A DNA stretch of 64,000 nt, taken from assembly GCA_903826575.1 (NCBI GenBank), contig CAIKEU010000101.1, positions 87,824-151,823 on the forward strand. The letters run 5' to 3'. The notes under the pieces were generated by a model, which was given only the letters and a program-made list of their open reading frames with translations, was not told the origin of the DNA and searched no databases. This DNA is from an uncultured bacterium. GTDB taxonomy: Bacteria > Actinomycetota > Actinomycetes > S36-B12 > CAIYMF01. Both the position numbers and the translations under genes were made by a program. Shown here one piece after another: positions 45,422 to 55,483 of this stretch (position 1 is its first letter; each line of letters starts with the position of its first letter).

Positions 45422-46362
45422 CAGCCATTCGAGTGGCGACGCGGGCAAGCGCCCTAGCGCGCACCCAATCTCAGGCCATCGCAAATGCACTGTCGCTGCG
45501 GCTCGGCGAGACGGTGGAACTCGTTGAGATTCGAACCCATGGCGACGCGGATCAGACGACCCCATTGGCACTGATGGGTGGCGTTGGTGTGTTTGTTACC
45601 GCGGTTCGTGAGGCTGTGCTCAACGGGCAAGCGGATCTAGCCGTTCATTCACTCAAAGATCTACCAACGGCTGCGGCGCAGGGTCTGATGGTCGCGGCCA
45701 TTCCACCCCGTGCGTCTGCTCACGATGTCTTGATCGCGCGCGATGGGCTGACTCTCCAGACCTTGCCGACCGGGGCTCGAATCGGCACAGGTTCGCCGAG
45801 GCGGGCCAGCCAAATGAAGGTCCTACGTCCCGATCTCGAGGTGGTTGGGGTTCGCGGAAACGTCGATACCAGAATCGCGCTCGTTGATCAGGGTTCCGTC
45901 GACGCAGTTGTCTTAGCTCAGGCTGGACTCGAACGCCTTGGTCGTCTTGCGGACGTGAGTCAGTTCCTCGATTTTGCTGACATGTTGCCCGCACCTGGGC
46001 AGGGTGCGTTGGCAGTTGAATCTCGTCTCGTCAATGACGACGAACGATTACGTACGGCCCTTGCAGAACTCGACCACGCCGATACTCGACTGGCCGTAAC
46101 TGCAGAACGAGCGCTACTTGCTGCGTTGGAAGCGGGGTGTTCGGCACCCGTGGGTGCCTACGCCACCTTGTCCAACGAATCAGGTACCTCAATGCTCCAC
46201 CTAGCCGGATTCCTTGGCGCAAGCGAGGGTTCAGGTCACATCCGAAAGTCCGTCACCGGAGACAGCGCAGACGCCGAGCGACTAGGCCGTGAGTTGGCCA
46301 AGGAACTTTTAGCTGCAACGGAATCCAGTACCTCACGTCCCGTGAAGGGAGGCGCCGCATGA
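45418..46362 (+). CDS. hemC: Porphobilinogen deaminase (hydroxymethylbilane synthase)
   Basis: Polymerises four porphobilinogens. The 314-residue protein has IRVATRASALARTQSQAIAN, HSLKDLPTA, GTGSPRRASQMKVLRPDLEV and the dipyrromethane-cofactor cysteine in LEAGCSAPVGAYA. Overlaps hemA and hemD by 4 nt. Confidence 0.96.
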   Translation: MTAIRVATRASALARTQSQAIANALSLRLGETVELVEIRTHGDADQTTPLALMGGVGVFVTAVREAVLNGQADLAVHSLKDLPTAAAQGLMVAAIPPRASAHDVLIARDGLTLQTLPTGARIGTGSPRRASQMKVLRPDLEVVGVRGNVDTRIALVDQGSVDAVVLAQAGLERLGRLADVSQFLDFADMLPAPGQGALAVESRLVNDDERLRTALAELDHADTRLAVTAERALLAALEAGCSAPVGAYATLSNESGTSMLHLAGFLGASEGSGHIRKSVTGDSADAERLGRELAKELLAATESSTSRPVKGGAA

Positions 46363-47969
46363 GCGCCAGCACGTCCCGTACCCGTACCAAGCCCATCGGC
46401 TCGGTTTCGCTCGTTGCAGTCGGACCTGGTGACCCAGATCTGATCACGCTGCGCGCTGCGTCGCTATTGCGCGATGCGGATGTAGTGATTGCCGACATCG
46501 ATGTTGTCGATTTGGCCCGCATGTTCGTGTCTGACGGCACTGACGTCGTGTCCGCACTCGACGACTACGGATTGCCATTGGAAAACGCGTTGCGCGCCAA
46601 ACTCGTTGCGGATGCGGCGAAGGGGGGACGTAATGTCGTCCGCCTCTTCTCCGGTGACCCGTTACTCGATGGTGCCCTGCCCACTGAGGCCGCGGTTCTG
46701 GTCAAGAACAAAGTGGCATTCGATATCGCACCTGGCGTCTCGACGCTGACGGGCATCCCGGCCTACGCGGGCATCGGCTTGCTCGGTGGTAAGGCGCGTG
46801 AGGTTCGGGTTGTCGATGTTGATGATCCGGCTGTGGACTGGTCACATCACGTCGACCCTCGAGTAACGATCGTCGTGCTCGGTGGGGCCGATCGCATCGT
46901 CGAGATCGCCCGCGCCCTGGGTGCGGCGGGACGTCCGGCGACAACCCCAATCGCGATCACCCGTGGTGGGACTACGGTTGAACAACGCACCGTTGTCACG
47001 ACGATCGCGGAGATTGCTGCAGCCGTCAAGGCTTCTAAGCAGGCAGGTCCCGGACTCGTTGTCATCGGCGAAACCGTCGGGATGCGCGACAAGTTGTCGT
47101 GGTTCGAAACCAAGCCACTGTTCGGGTGGCGGGTTCTCGTGCCGCGCACCAAGGAGCAGGCCGGTGCCCTATCCGAGCAGTTGACGCGCTACGGAGCCGT
47201 GGGCGTTGAAGTTCCGACGATTTCGGTTGAACCGCCTCGCACCCCACAGCAGATGGATCGTGCCATCACTGGTTTGGTGTCGGGTCGATTCCAATGGGTT
47301 GCCTTCACCAGTGTTAATGCAGTGCGCGCTGTTCGTGAGAAGTTCGAAGAGTACGGCCTCGACGCACGAGCATTTGCTGGTCTGAAGGTTGCGGCTGTCG
47401 GCGAGCAGACGGCAGCGGCTTTGACGGCCTTCGGTGTCCGGCCAGATCTCGTTCCTTCAGGTGAGCAGAGCAGTGCCGGCCTGTTGGAAGACTTCCCGGA
47501 ATTCGATCCGATCTACGATCCAATGAATCGGGTATTCCTTCCGCGCGCCGACATCGCGACCGACACTCTGGTGGCCGGTCTGATCGAACTCGGCTGGGAG
47601 ATCGAGGATGTCACCGCCTACCGCACTGTTCGGGCTGCCCCGCCGCCCGCCGAAACCCGCGAGGCGATCAAGACCGGCGGCTTTGATGCGGTTCTGTTCA
47701 CCTCCTCGAGTACCGTGCGAAATCTTGTCGGTATCGCAGGCAAGCCACATGCCACAACGGTTATTGCCTGCATTGGGCCAGCGACGGCGAAGACGGCTGA
47801 AGAGCATGGGCTTCGTGTCGATGTCCTAGCTGAAACTCCATCCGTTGCAGTTCTCGCCGAAGCGCTCGCAGCGCATGGTGACGCACTTCGGCTTGCAGCA
47901 CTAGAGGTTGGCGAGACGGTATGGCGTCCGAGTAAGCGCCGCGGTGGATCACGTCGTAAGGCGACCTGA
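46359..47969 (+). CDS. hemD: Fused SUMT-like / uroporphyrinogen-III synthase (HemD)
   Basis: Bifunctional-looking protein of 536 residues, as usual in actinobacteria. The N-terminal half (about 1-245) is a tetrapyrrole methylase fold (VSLVAVGPGDPDLITLRAAS; APGVSTLTGIPAYAGIGL), but the usual SUMT segment with GGDPF reads VVRLFSGDPLLDG. That makes methyltransferase (sirohaem/cobalamin branch) activity uncertain. The C-terminal half (about 255-510) is uroporphyrinogen-III synthase (WRVLVPRTKEQAGALSEQL, WVAFTSVNAVRAV, FDAVLFTSSSTVRNL, CIGPATAKTAEEHGL). A basic tail ends the protein. Within the hem operon; hemB follows after 2 nt. Confidence 0.92.
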   Translation: MSASTSRTRTKPIGSVSLVAVGPGDPDLITLRAASLLRDADVVIADIDVVDLARMFVSDGTDVVSALDDYGLPLENALRAKLVADAAKGGRNVVRLFSGDPLLDGALPTEAAVLVKNKVAFDIAPGVSTLTGIPAYAGIGLLGGKAREVRVVDVDDPAVDWSHHVDPRVTIVVLGGADRIVEIARALGAAGRPATTPIAITRGGTTVEQRTVVTTIAEIAAAVKASKQAGPGLVVIGETVGMRDKLSWFETKPLFGWRVLVPRTKEQAGALSEQLTRYGAVGVEVPTISVEPPRTPQQMDRAITGLVSGRFQWVAFTSVNAVRAVREKFEEYGLDARAFAGLKVAAVGEQTAAALTAFGVRPDLVPSGEQSSAGLLEDFPEFDPIYDPMNRVFLPRADIATDTLVAGLIELGWEIEDVTAYRTVRAAPPPAETREAIKTGGFDAVLFTSSSTVRNLVGIAGKPHATTVIACIGPATAKTAEEHGLRVDVLAETPSVAVLAEALAAHGDALRLAALEVGETVWRPSKRRGGSRRKAT

Positions 47970-47971
47970 CG

Positions 47972-48958
47972 ATGACTTTCCCGATCGAACGGCCTCGACG
48001 GTTACGGCAATCACCTGCGATGCGCAGGTTGGTTGCTGAGACTCGCCTGCATCCTGCGGGTTTGGTCTTGCCTGTCTTCGTTCGTGAAGGGCTCGATCAG
48101 CCGCATCCAATCTCGTCGCTTCCGGGAGTGGTTCAGCATTCACGTGCCTCGCTCATCGATGCGGCTCGTGAGGCGTACCTGCTGGGGCTTGGTGGCGTGA
48201 TGGTGTTTGGAGTTCCGAACTCCCGTGACGCAGTGGGATCGGGGGCTAGTGATCCGGATGGCATCTTGAACGTGGCCATCGCCGATCTCAAGGGCGCATT
48301 CGGTGACGATTTGATCGTCATGGCCGATCTGTGTCTCGACGAATTCACCGATCACGGCCATTGCGGAGTTCTTGCCGCCAACGGTGCGGTCGACAATGAC
48401 GCGACCCTAGATCGCTATGCCGAAATGGCCATCTCACTTGCCCACGCAGGAGCCGACATCGTTGGTACGAGCGGAATGATGGACGGTCAGGTGGGCCACG
48501 TGCGTACAGCACTCGATGACGTTGGTTGCACCGATGTGGCCATCTTGGCGTACGCGGCCAAGTACGCGTCGGCTCTTTATGGACCATTCCGCGAGGCCGT
48601 TGATTCACAACTGCGCGGTGATCGTCGTGCCTATCAGCAAGACGTCGCCAATCGTCGTGAGGCATCACGTGAGGTCCGCCTCGACATTGAAGAAGGTGCT
48701 GACATGGTGATGGTTAAACCCGCCGGCGCCTATCTCGACATCCTGCGAGAGGTCGCCGATGTTTCGGACGTACCAGTCGCGGCGTATCAGGTATCTGGCG
48801 AATACGCGATGATCGAGGCAGCCGCCGAACGTGGCTGGATCGATCGTGATCGTGCAATCACCGAGTCTGTCACGGGTATTCACCGCGCAGGTGCGGACAT
48901 TGTTCTCACCTATTGGGCAGCCGAAATCGCACGTTGGATTAGCGAAGGATCATTGTGA
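47972..48958 (+). CDS. hemB: Delta-aminolevulinic acid dehydratase (porphobilinogen synthase)
   Basis: Condenses two ALA to porphobilinogen. The 328-residue protein has Schiff-base lysines in [14 protein letters not shown] and [13 protein letters not shown]. The metal region reads [14 protein letters not shown], with two of the three cysteines typical of zinc enzymes and Asp at the third place, intermediate between zinc and magnesium types. This form is, from memory, usual in actinobacteria. ATG start; its stop overlaps hemL by 4 nt. Confidence 0.96.
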   Translation: MTFPIERPRRLRQSPAMRRLVAETRLHPAGLVLPVFVREGLDQPHPISSLPGVVQHSRASLIDAAREAYLLGLGGVMVFGVPNSRDAVGSGASDPDGILNVAIADLKGAFGDDLIVMADLCLDEFTDHGHCGVLAANGAVDNDATLDRYAEMAISLAHAGADIVGTSGMMDGQVGHVRTALDDVGCTDVAILAYAAKYASALYGPFREAVDSQLRGDRRAYQQDVANRREASREVRLDIEEGADMVMVKPAGAYLDILREVADVSDVPVAAYQVSGEYAMIEAAAERGWIDRDRAITESVTGIHRAGADIVLTYWAAEIARWISEGSL

Positions 48959-50298
48959 CCTACCCCGATTTGGCTCCTGAATCACAAGCGCTTTTTGCGC
49001 GTGGACGAGCAGTCACCCCTGGCGGAGTTAACTCGCCGGTGCGTGCCTTCAAGGCCGTGGGGGGCACGCCGCGGTTTATGGCGTCCGGCCACGGCCCGTA
49101 CCTCGTTGACGTAGACGGACGCGAGTACCTCGATCTCGTTTGTTCATGGGGCCCAATGGTTTTAGGTCACGCGCATCCGACCGTTGTTGACGCGATTCAG
49201 CGAGCGGCCACCCATGGATTTAGTTTCGGTACGCCAACGGCAGGCGAGGTCCTGCTGGCCGAAGAGATCGTCTCGCGAGTTGACGCAGTCGATCAGGTTC
49301 GCCTCGTCAGCAGTGGCACCGAGGCGACGATGTCCGCGATCCGTCTAGCCCGTGGGTTCACCGGGCGATCCAAGGTCGTCAAGTTTGCTGGCTGCTATCA
49401 CGGACATGTTGATTCACTACTGGCCGCCGCAGGCTCAGGGTTGGCGACGTTCGCACTTCCAGATACTCCCGGCGTAACCGGAGCGCAGGCGCACGAGACG
49501 ATCGTGCTTGCGTATAACGATGTGGCTGCCGTGGAAGCGGCCTTTGCCGAGCATGGTTCGGATATTGCCGCCGTTATTACCGAGGCAGCGGCGGCCAATA
49601 TGGGTGTGGTGGCACCGCGAGATGGCTTCAACGGGGAGCTTGCCCGGATCGCCCATGAGTACGGGGCGCTATTGGTCATCGACGAGGTTATGACTGGGTT
49701 CCGGGTCGCTCGCGGTGGCTGGCTCGAGCTGGAAAATCGCGCGGGTGCAGATTGGTCGCCAGACCTGGTCACCTTCGGCAAGGTGATGGGTGGTGGTCTT
49801 CCGGCGGCTGCATTCGGTGGTCGTGCAGAGATTATGAGTCATCTCGCGCCCGCTGGTCCGGTCTACCAAGCAGGCACACTCGCGGGAAATCCGGTCGCTG
49901 CCGCATGTGGTCTGGCCACCCTTATGCAGTGCAGTCCCGAGATGTACGAGGCACTTGATCGCACGGCTGATCGGGTCGGCCGCTTGGTGTCGGATGCGCT
50001 AGGCGATGAGGGTGTTGTTCACACCTTGGCCACGGCGGGAAACCTGTTCAGCATTTTCTTCAGTGAACAAGCACCGGACAATTACGATCAGGCCCGCGAA
50101 CAGGAGGCGTGGCGTTACACCGCGTTCTTCCACTCGCTTCTCGATAACGGGGTTTACCTGCCGCCAAGTGCATACGAGGCGTGGTTCGTTTCGGCGGCGC
50201 ACGACGACAATGCGCTCGATCGTCTTGTCAGCGCATTACCTGCGGCTGCGAAAGCTGCTGCCGCAGCTCATCCCGATATTGCCAAGGAGTTCGTGTGA
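48955..50298 (+). CDS. hemL: Glutamate-1-semialdehyde 2,1-aminomutase
   Basis: PLP enzyme making 5-aminolevulinate. The 447-residue product has [65 protein letters not shown] and the PLP lysine in [20 protein letters not shown] start overlapping hemB. With hemA it completes the C5 route to ALA in one operon. Its stop overlaps the next gene. Confidence 0.97.
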   Translation: MTYPDLAPESQALFARGRAVTPGGVNSPVRAFKAVGGTPRFMASGHGPYLVDVDGREYLDLVCSWGPMVLGHAHPTVVDAIQRAATHGFSFGTPTAGEVLLAEEIVSRVDAVDQVRLVSSGTEATMSAIRLARGFTGRSKVVKFAGCYHGHVDSLLAAAGSGLATFALPDTPGVTGAQAHETIVLAYNDVAAVEAAFAEHGSDIAAVITEAAAANMGVVAPRDGFNGELARIAHEYGALLVIDEVMTGFRVARGGWLELENRAGADWSPDLVTFGKVMGGGLPAAAFGGRAEIMSHLAPAGPVYQAGTLAGNPVAAACGLATLMQCSPEMYEALDRTADRVGRLVSDALGDEGVVHTLATAGNLFSIFFSEQAPDNYDQAREQEAWRYTAFFHSLLDNGVYLPPSAYEAWFVSAAHDDNALDRLVSALPAAAKAAAAAHPDIAKEFV

Positions 50299-50948
50299 GC
50301 GAGCAAACGATCGTCCATCTGCTTCGTCACGGCGAGGTCTACAACCCGGACAAGGTCCTCTACGGTCGACTCCCCGATTTTCATTTGTCAGAGCTGGGCC
50401 GCGAGATGGCCGAGCGTATCGGTGAAGTTCTTCAACGGCGTGATATCGCCTTGATTACCTCATCCCCACTTGATCGCGCTCAGGAAACGGCCGCGCCGCT
50501 GGCCGCCCGCAAAGGGATCATCGTTGGTACCGATGAGCGCCTCATTGAGGCCGACAATATTTTCGAAGGTCAACGAGTCGCAGTTGGCGATGGAGTTCTA
50601 CGTCAGCCGAAGACCTGGCGCCACCTGTACAACCCGTTCCGCCCTAGTTGGGGCGAGCCGTACGTCGATGTTGCCGCTCGGATGCGGGGGGCAGTTCAAA
50701 CTGCACGTGAACAGGCGCGTGGCCATGAAGCGGTTTTGGTAAGTCACCAGTTGCCAGTTTGGGTTGCGCGTTTGGATGCGGAGAATCGTCGCTTCGTTCA
50801 CGATCCACGCAGCCGTCAATGCAATCTTGCGAGCCTAACGTCGTTGACCTTTGACGGGGATCGCCTTGCGGCCATTACTTACACCGAGCCGGCTGCCGAC
50901 CTTGTGCGCAAAGGCGGATCGGCGGCTCAAAAGGCGACGGGCGCATAG
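50295..50948 (+). CDS. Histidine phosphatase (phosphoglycerate mutase-like)
   Basis: The 217-residue protein has catalytic motif [20 protein letters not shown], the second conserved stretch [17 protein letters not shown], and the distal His in [13 protein letters not shown]. It is a phosphatase-like branch rather than a true glycolytic mutase; substrate unknown. The start GTG 50295 overlaps the hemL stop. The same gene lies between hemL and the ccs genes in mycobacteria, suggesting a conserved if unclear link. Confidence 0.88.
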   Translation: MSEQTIVHLLRHGEVYNPDKVLYGRLPDFHLSELGREMAERIGEVLQRRDIALITSSPLDRAQETAAPLAARKGIIVGTDERLIEADNIFEGQRVAVGDGVLRQPKTWRHLYNPFRPSWGEPYVDVAARMRGAVQTAREQARGHEAVLVSHQLPVWVARLDAENRRFVHDPRSRQCNLASLTSLTFDGDRLAAITYTEPAADLVRKGGSAAQKATGA

Positions 50949-50975
50949 GGAACGTAAAGCTGGCCTCGGGCGTCG

Positions 50976-51018
50976 CTTTATCTGGAGCGCGAACGATGAC
51001 GGCGGGCTTCAGATAAAG
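50976..51018. other. Long inverted repeat between the mutase-like gene and the ccs operon
   Basis: CTTTATCTGGAGC (50976-50988) pairs with GCTTCAGATAAAG (51006-51018) over 13 positions with one G-T, leaving a 17-nt loop. It is 28 nt after the upstream stop and 75 nt before the tlpA-like GTG. It could be a terminator (no T-run), a leader structure or an operator. Confidence 0.55.
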
Positions 51019-51093
51019 ACAGAAGTTAATTGTTCAGAGTTCTAGTTGGTCAGAGTCATACGTGTTCATGGACGTCGTGGTGAGGAGGGTTAC

Positions 51094-51672
51094 GTGCGCA
51101 TCAAAGTTATCGCGGTAACCGTTTTGGCCATCTCTGTACTGTCCGGTTGTTCGGCAACGACAGGATCGACGGATAACTCCGAGCATTACGTGGCAGGCGA
51201 TGGTTCGACGGTGATTCTGGCTCCAGCGGAACGCGATCCCGCAATCAGCCTTGCGGGTAAAACGCTTGATGGTTCTTTGTGGAAGCTGGCAGACCACAAG
51301 GGACATGTGGTTGTAGTCAACGTCTGGGCATCGTGGTGTGCGCCCTGTCGTGGTGAGGCGGCGGCACTTGAAAAGGTGCATAGCCAAACGGCCGCGAAGG
51401 GGGTTGAGTTTGTTGGGGTGGTTTCGGGTAGTAAAGATTCGGTTGACAACGCGCGTGCCTTCGTCGATCGGTTCGATATTTCCTATCCGTCAATGTTCGA
51501 CTCCGACAACTCGTTGATCCTTGCCTTCGGAAGGAAACTTCCCCCGTCGGCGATCCCGACCACGCTGGTACTCGACGCCCAGGGACGAGTAGCGGCACGG
51601 GCCCTAGGGCCGGTTGATGCCTCACGACTATTGGGCTTGGTCGAGCCAGTGGTTCGCGAGTCACACGGCTAA
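51094..51672 (+). CDS. TlpA/ResA-like thioredoxin lipoprotein
   Basis: Extracytoplasmic thiol reductase for apocytochrome c. The start is GTG 51094, with GAGGAGGG upstream. The 192-residue product has a lipobox signal (AVTVLAISVLSGCSA; Cys lipidated), then a thioredoxin fold with WASWCAPCRGEA and the cis-Pro strand PPSAIPTTLVLD. It heads the System II cytochrome c maturation set and probably receives electrons from CcdA, encoded next. Confidence 0.92.
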   Translation: MRIKVIAVTVLAISVLSGCSATTGSTDNSEHYVAGDGSTVILAPAERDPAISLAGKTLDGSLWKLADHKGHVVVVNVWASWCAPCRGEAAALEKVHSQTAAKGVEFVGVVSGSKDSVDNARAFVDRFDISYPSMFDSDNSLILAFGRKLPPSAIPTTLVLDAQGRVAARALGPVDASRLLGLVEPVVRESHG

Positions 51673-51676
51673 TGTC

Positions 51677-52438
51677 ATGAGTTCTGCAGAAACCGTAGTC
51701 TCTGGTTCTCTACTTTTGGCAGTCCCGATTGCTTTTGCAGCGGGGGCGGTGTCGTTTCTAAGCCCGTGTGTGCTGCCGCTGGTACCTGGCTATCTCTCCT
51801 TCGTCACAGGTCTAACGGGAGCTGAACTGTCTGGGGAGACGAGCGGCCAATCGGCTAGTACGAAGAGCCGAGTGCTCCTGGGCTCTGTGCTGTTCGTATT
51901 TGGTTTCAGTTTGGTATTCGTGGCCTACGGCCTGTTATTCGGCGCACTCGGTGAAGCGCTCGTTCGCTATCAACAGCCCATCACGCGCATTTTAGGCGTC
52001 GTCGTCATCGTTCTTGGTCTCAGTTTTATGGGTGTGCTGCCAGGACTGCAGCGTGAGTTTCGTCTCCATCGAATTCCCGATTGGGGAGTCTGGGCGGCTC
52101 CGGCGCTCGGTGTTTTGTTCGGGCTTGGCTGGACGCCGTGCATCGGACCAACCCTTGCCGCAGTGCAGACGTTGGCGTTCACGCAGGGAAGTGCCGGCCG
52201 GGGTGCACTGCTTTCATTCGTCTATTGTCTCGGCCTCGGGTTACCGTTTGTCATAGTCGGATTGATGTTCCGGCGGGCACTCGGCGCGATGTCGTGGGTT
52301 CGTCAGCGTAGCGATCTGGTGATGAAATTCGGCGGCGGTCTTCTGGTTGTGATTGGGGTGCTACTTGTGACGGGTGTGTGGGATAACGTCACGATCGCCC
52401 TGCGGTCATGGGCTAGCAGTTTTGGGGTGGCACTATGA
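51677..52438 (+). CDS. ccdA: Cytochrome c biogenesis protein CcdA
   Basis: Membrane thiol transporter carrying reducing equivalents across the membrane. The 253-residue product has about six helices, with paired redox cysteines in AVSFLSPCVLPLVPGY and LGWTPCIGPTLAAV. The start ATG 51677 is 4 nt after the lipoprotein stop; the frame is open upstream inside that gene. It overlaps resB by 4 nt. Confidence 0.95.
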   Translation: MSSAETVVSGSLLLAVPIAFAAGAVSFLSPCVLPLVPGYLSFVTGLTGAELSGETSGQSASTKSRVLLGSVLFVFGFSLVFVAYGLLFGALGEALVRYQQPITRILGVVVIVLGLSFMGVLPGLQREFRLHRIPDWGVWAAPALGVLFGLGWTPCIGPTLAAVQTLAFTQGSAGRGALLSFVYCLGLGLPFVIVGLMFRRALGAMSWVRQRSDLVMKFGGGLLVVIGVLLVTGVWDNVTIALRSWASSFGVAL

Positions 52439-54039
52439 CCGAGCTGCGCACTGATGCCACGCACGAAGGCACGCCGCAGCTGTCGACACAGCCTGTTGAA
52501 GTAACTCAGGCTGAGTTTGGCATTGTGGGCTGGTTGCGTTGGGTGTGGCGCACGCTGACGAGTATGCGAACCGCGTTGATTTTGCTGTTCCTACTCGCTT
52601 TGGCATCGATTCCGGGATCGATTTTTCCGCAACGCGGATCTAATCCCATCAAGGTAAATCAGTACATCATCGACAGCCCGACGGTTGGTCGCTTCCTCGA
52701 CAAGTTGGGCATGTTCGACGTCTTCGCGTCACCGTGGTTTGCTGCGATCTACCTACTTTTGTTCGTCTCGTTGGCGGGCTGCGTGATTCCGCGCATGATC
52801 GCCCACTGGCGCATCCTGCGCTCACGTCCACCGGCGGCACCTAAGAACCTTTCCCGGCTTAGCGACTACAGAACCCTGCCGATGTTGGCGGGTGAGTCGG
52901 CTGCTGATGTCTTGGGTCTTGCCGCGGCACACCTCAAGAAGAGTCGTTGGCGGGTTGACGCCCAGGAGTTTGACGGACAGACCGGCTGGGTGGCGGCGGA
53001 GAAGGGGTACGCTCGCGAAACCGGAAATCTGCTGTTCCACATGGCATTACTGTGTTTGCTCGCCGCCGTCGGCCTTGGTTCTCTGGCCGGATTCCGGGGG
53101 ACGGTGATTGTTCGCGAGGGTTCATCATTTGCTGACACGCGCTCGCAATTCGATTCGTTCCAGCCTGGTCGGCTTTTCGACGACTCAGCGTTGCCGCCGT
53201 TCACGTTCACCCTCGATAAATTCACTGCTGATTACCAACGAGGTGGCCAACAAAATGGAGCGGCTCGGGAATTCGCCGCCAAGGTTACTGTTCGAGATGA
53301 ACCGGGTGCAGCACCATATGGAAAGTTGATCCAAGTCAACGACCCGCTCGACATCGGTGGTGTTAAGACGTATCTAGTTGGCCACGGCTACGCCCCAACG
53401 TTCACGATCCGCGACCCCAAGGGTGCGGTTGTCTTTCGTGACACGGTGGTGTTTTTGCCGCAAGACGGTAATTACACATCGACCGGCGTCGTCAAGGCAC
53501 CCGACACCGTCCCACAACTTGGTCTGACTGGATTCTTTTTGCCGACAGCAGCAGTGGATCAGATCCTTGGCCCGCACTCCACATTCCCAGCCCCCGATGA
53601 TCCGGCCGTTTTCATGTCTGCGTGGGATGGCGACCTCGGCCTCGACAGTGGTCGGCCGCAGTCCGTCTACAAGTTGGACACCTCGCACATGCAGCGGTTG
53701 GGAATCAAGGCCATGCGGCCAGGCGAATCGTGGACCCTTCCGCAGGGGCATGGAACGGTCACCTTCGACGGGTTCAAACTGTGGTCCTCCTTCACCGTGG
53801 CACATGATCCCGGCCAGGGCTGGGCACTTGCCAGTGCGATTGCTGCCATCACAGGGTTGGCGCTGTCACTTCTGGTGCGTCGTCGCAGACTATGGGTCAA
53901 GGTGTCGACTTCACCGGGAGGCGGTACCGTTATGGAGATCGCCGGTATGACCCGTTCTGAGCATGCTTCGGTATCTGATGATGTTGAGGCGCTTGCCACG
54001 CAATTAGTCGGCCGAGCGACCTCGGTACCGATGCAGTAG
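52435..54039 (+). CDS. resB: ResB-like cytochrome c synthetase subunit
   Basis: Half of the System II haem-ligation complex. The 534-residue protein has an N-terminal helix group (MRTALILLFLLALASIPGSI; FAAIYLLLFVSLAGCVIPRM), a third helix near residue 205, a large extracytoplasmic domain (about 225-455), and a final helix (about 463-482). Works with CcsB, whose gene follows 12 nt later. Confidence 0.94.
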   Translation: MTELRTDATHEGTPQLSTQPVEVTQAEFGIVGWLRWVWRTLTSMRTALILLFLLALASIPGSIFPQRGSNPIKVNQYIIDSPTVGRFLDKLGMFDVFASPWFAAIYLLLFVSLAGCVIPRMIAHWRILRSRPPAAPKNLSRLSDYRTLPMLAGESAADVLGLAAAHLKKSRWRVDAQEFDGQTGWVAAEKGYARETGNLLFHMALLCLLAAVGLGSLAGFRGTVIVREGSSFADTRSQFDSFQPGRLFDDSALPPFTFTLDKFTADYQRGGQQNGAAREFAAKVTVRDEPGAAPYGKLIQVNDPLDIGGVKTYLVGHGYAPTFTIRDPKGAVVFRDTVVFLPQDGNYTSTGVVKAPDTVPQLGLTGFFLPTAAVDQILGPHSTFPAPDDPAVFMSAWDGDLGLDSGRPQSVYKLDTSHMQRLGIKAMRPGESWTLPQGHGTVTFDGFKLWSSFTVAHDPGQGWALASAIAAITGLALSLLVRRRRLWVKVSTSPGGGTVMEIAGMTRSEHASVSDDVEALATQLVGRATSVPMQ

Positions 54040-54051
54040 GAGGACAGTTCG

Positions 54052-55038
54052 ATGGTAAACGTGACGCTGGCGGAGTTCAGCAATCGCTTCGTTTATGCGG
54101 CGATGGTGACGTACACGATCGCCATGATCACATTCGCTGTCTCCATGGCGGCCACTCGCGGACGCGATCTTGTGCCTGCAGCCGCAGTTCCTGCCGAAGG
54201 GCAGTCCGGCGGCGTTGCCGTTGCCACGCGAGTTGAGACGACGGTGGGCGGCCCCAATGATGGCGCTCTACCCCCCGGTCGTCGCTCGGCCAACATCGCA
54301 ATGTCCATCACGTGGTTGGCGACGCTCCTGCTTGGAGTTGGGGTTCTGCTTCGCGGACTTTCCGTCGGCCGCGTGCCGTGGGGAAACATGTACGAGTTTT
54401 CCATCACGTCGGCTTTCGCAGTCTCGCTGGCCTTTTTGATTCTTTCGCTAAAGCGGGACATTCGCTGGCTTGGAATCTTTGTTGTTGTGCCGGTATTGCT
54501 CACCCTGGGTCTGGCTGTTTCGGTGTTGTACACCGACGCCGAACAACTGGTCCCCGCGTTGAAGTCGTATTGGCTTGTCATCCACGTTTCGGCCGCTGTC
54601 ATTTGTGGTGGTGCGTTCTGCGTTGGGGCTGCAGTGACGATGTTGTTCCTTGTCGCTGATGCGGGCGAACGGCGAGCCCTCGCCCAAAAGCCCTACATGC
54701 TCGATTGGTTGGCCCGGCGTCTTCCACCGGCCGCATCCTTGGATGCAATGGCGTACCGGATTCACGCATTCATGTTTCCGCTGTGGACATTTGCGATCGT
54801 GGCAGGTGCCATTTGGGCGGAGAGCGCGTGGGGTCGCTACTGGGGCTGGGATCCTAAGGAGACGTGGGCGTTCATCACCTGGGTTGCCTACGCCGCCTAC
54901 CTGCACGCTCGTGCAACGGCCGGGTGGAAGGGTCGCAAGGCCTCGGTGATCGCCCTGATCGCCTTCGGCTGCTTCTTGTTCAACTACTTCGGCGTGAATC
55001 TTGTCATCACGGGTCTGCATTCATACGCCGGGGTCTGA
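54052..55038 (+). CDS. ccsB: CcsB/ResC cytochrome c synthase (haem handling)
   Basis: Integral membrane protein of 328 residues presenting haem to apocytochromes. It has the tryptophan-rich haem-binding motif WGRYWGWDPKETWAFITW, followed by AAYLHARATAGW and the external histidines expected in the family. About eight hydrophobic segments. The start has AGGAGGAC at 54038-54045. Last gene of the tlpA-ccdA-resB-ccsB set. Confidence 0.95.
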   Translation: MVNVTLAEFSNRFVYAAMVTYTIAMITFAVSMAATRGRDLVPAAAVPAEGQSGGVAVATRVETTVGGPNDGALPPGRRSANIAMSITWLATLLLGVGVLLRGLSVGRVPWGNMYEFSITSAFAVSLAFLILSLKRDIRWLGIFVVVPVLLTLGLAVSVLYTDAEQLVPALKSYWLVIHVSAAVICGGAFCVGAAVTMLFLVADAGERRALAQKPYMLDWLARRLPPAASLDAMAYRIHAFMFPLWTFAIVAGAIWAESAWGRYWGWDPKETWAFITWVAYAAYLHARATAGWKGRKASVIALIAFGCFLFNYFGVNLVITGLHSYAGV

Positions 55039-55090
55039 TGCCGCACCGCGATCATTTCCGACGTACTCTCTAGGTACGGGGTGATACCAG

Positions 55091-55450
55091 ATGAGATTCA
55101 TCATTTACGGCGCGATGTTCGTCATTTCGTTGTACGCGTTGATCGACTGCATTCAAACTCCTGCGCGGTCGGTGCGATCGCTGCCGAAGGCTGTCTGGTT
55201 GTTGGTAGTCATCCTGCTCCCGGGGTTCGGGGGAGTGGCGTGGCTGTTGCTGGGCCGCGCCCAACGGGCTGGCTCTGGGGGCGGGTTATTGTCCGGCCGC
55301 ACCGCACCCACCGCGCCCGACGACGACCCCGATTTCATGCGACAGCTCGGCGATCAGACGTGGTCTCAAAAGATGAAGCGTAAGCGCGAGCGTCCAGATG
55401 ACCCGTCGCAGGATGAGCCTGGGGCTGGACCAGCCGCTGCGGCCGGTTAA
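55091..55450 (+). CDS. PLDc_N-type small membrane protein
   Basis: The 119-residue protein has two N-terminal hydrophobic segments (MRFIIYGAMFVISLYALID; AVWLLVVILLPGFGGVAWLL) joined by a short basic loop, matching the phospholipase-D nuclease N-terminal domain fold, then a long polar, Pro-rich cytoplasmic tail. Function unknown. It follows ccsB by 52 nt. Confidence 0.8.
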   Translation: MRFIIYGAMFVISLYALIDCIQTPARSVRSLPKAVWLLVVILLPGFGGVAWLLLGRAQRAGSGGGLLSGRTAPTAPDDDPDFMRQLGDQTWSQKMKRKRERPDDPSQDEPGAGPAAAAG

Positions 55451-55471
55451 CGCCATGTTCGCGGTTGCACG

Positions 55472-55477
55472 TACGGT
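55472..55477 (+). promoter_or_regulatory. Candidate leaderless -10 hexamer for the DUF4229 gene
   Basis: TACGGT at -12 to -7 of ATG 55484; no Shine-Dalgarno. Confidence 0.45.
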
Positions 55478-55483
55478 TGACCC

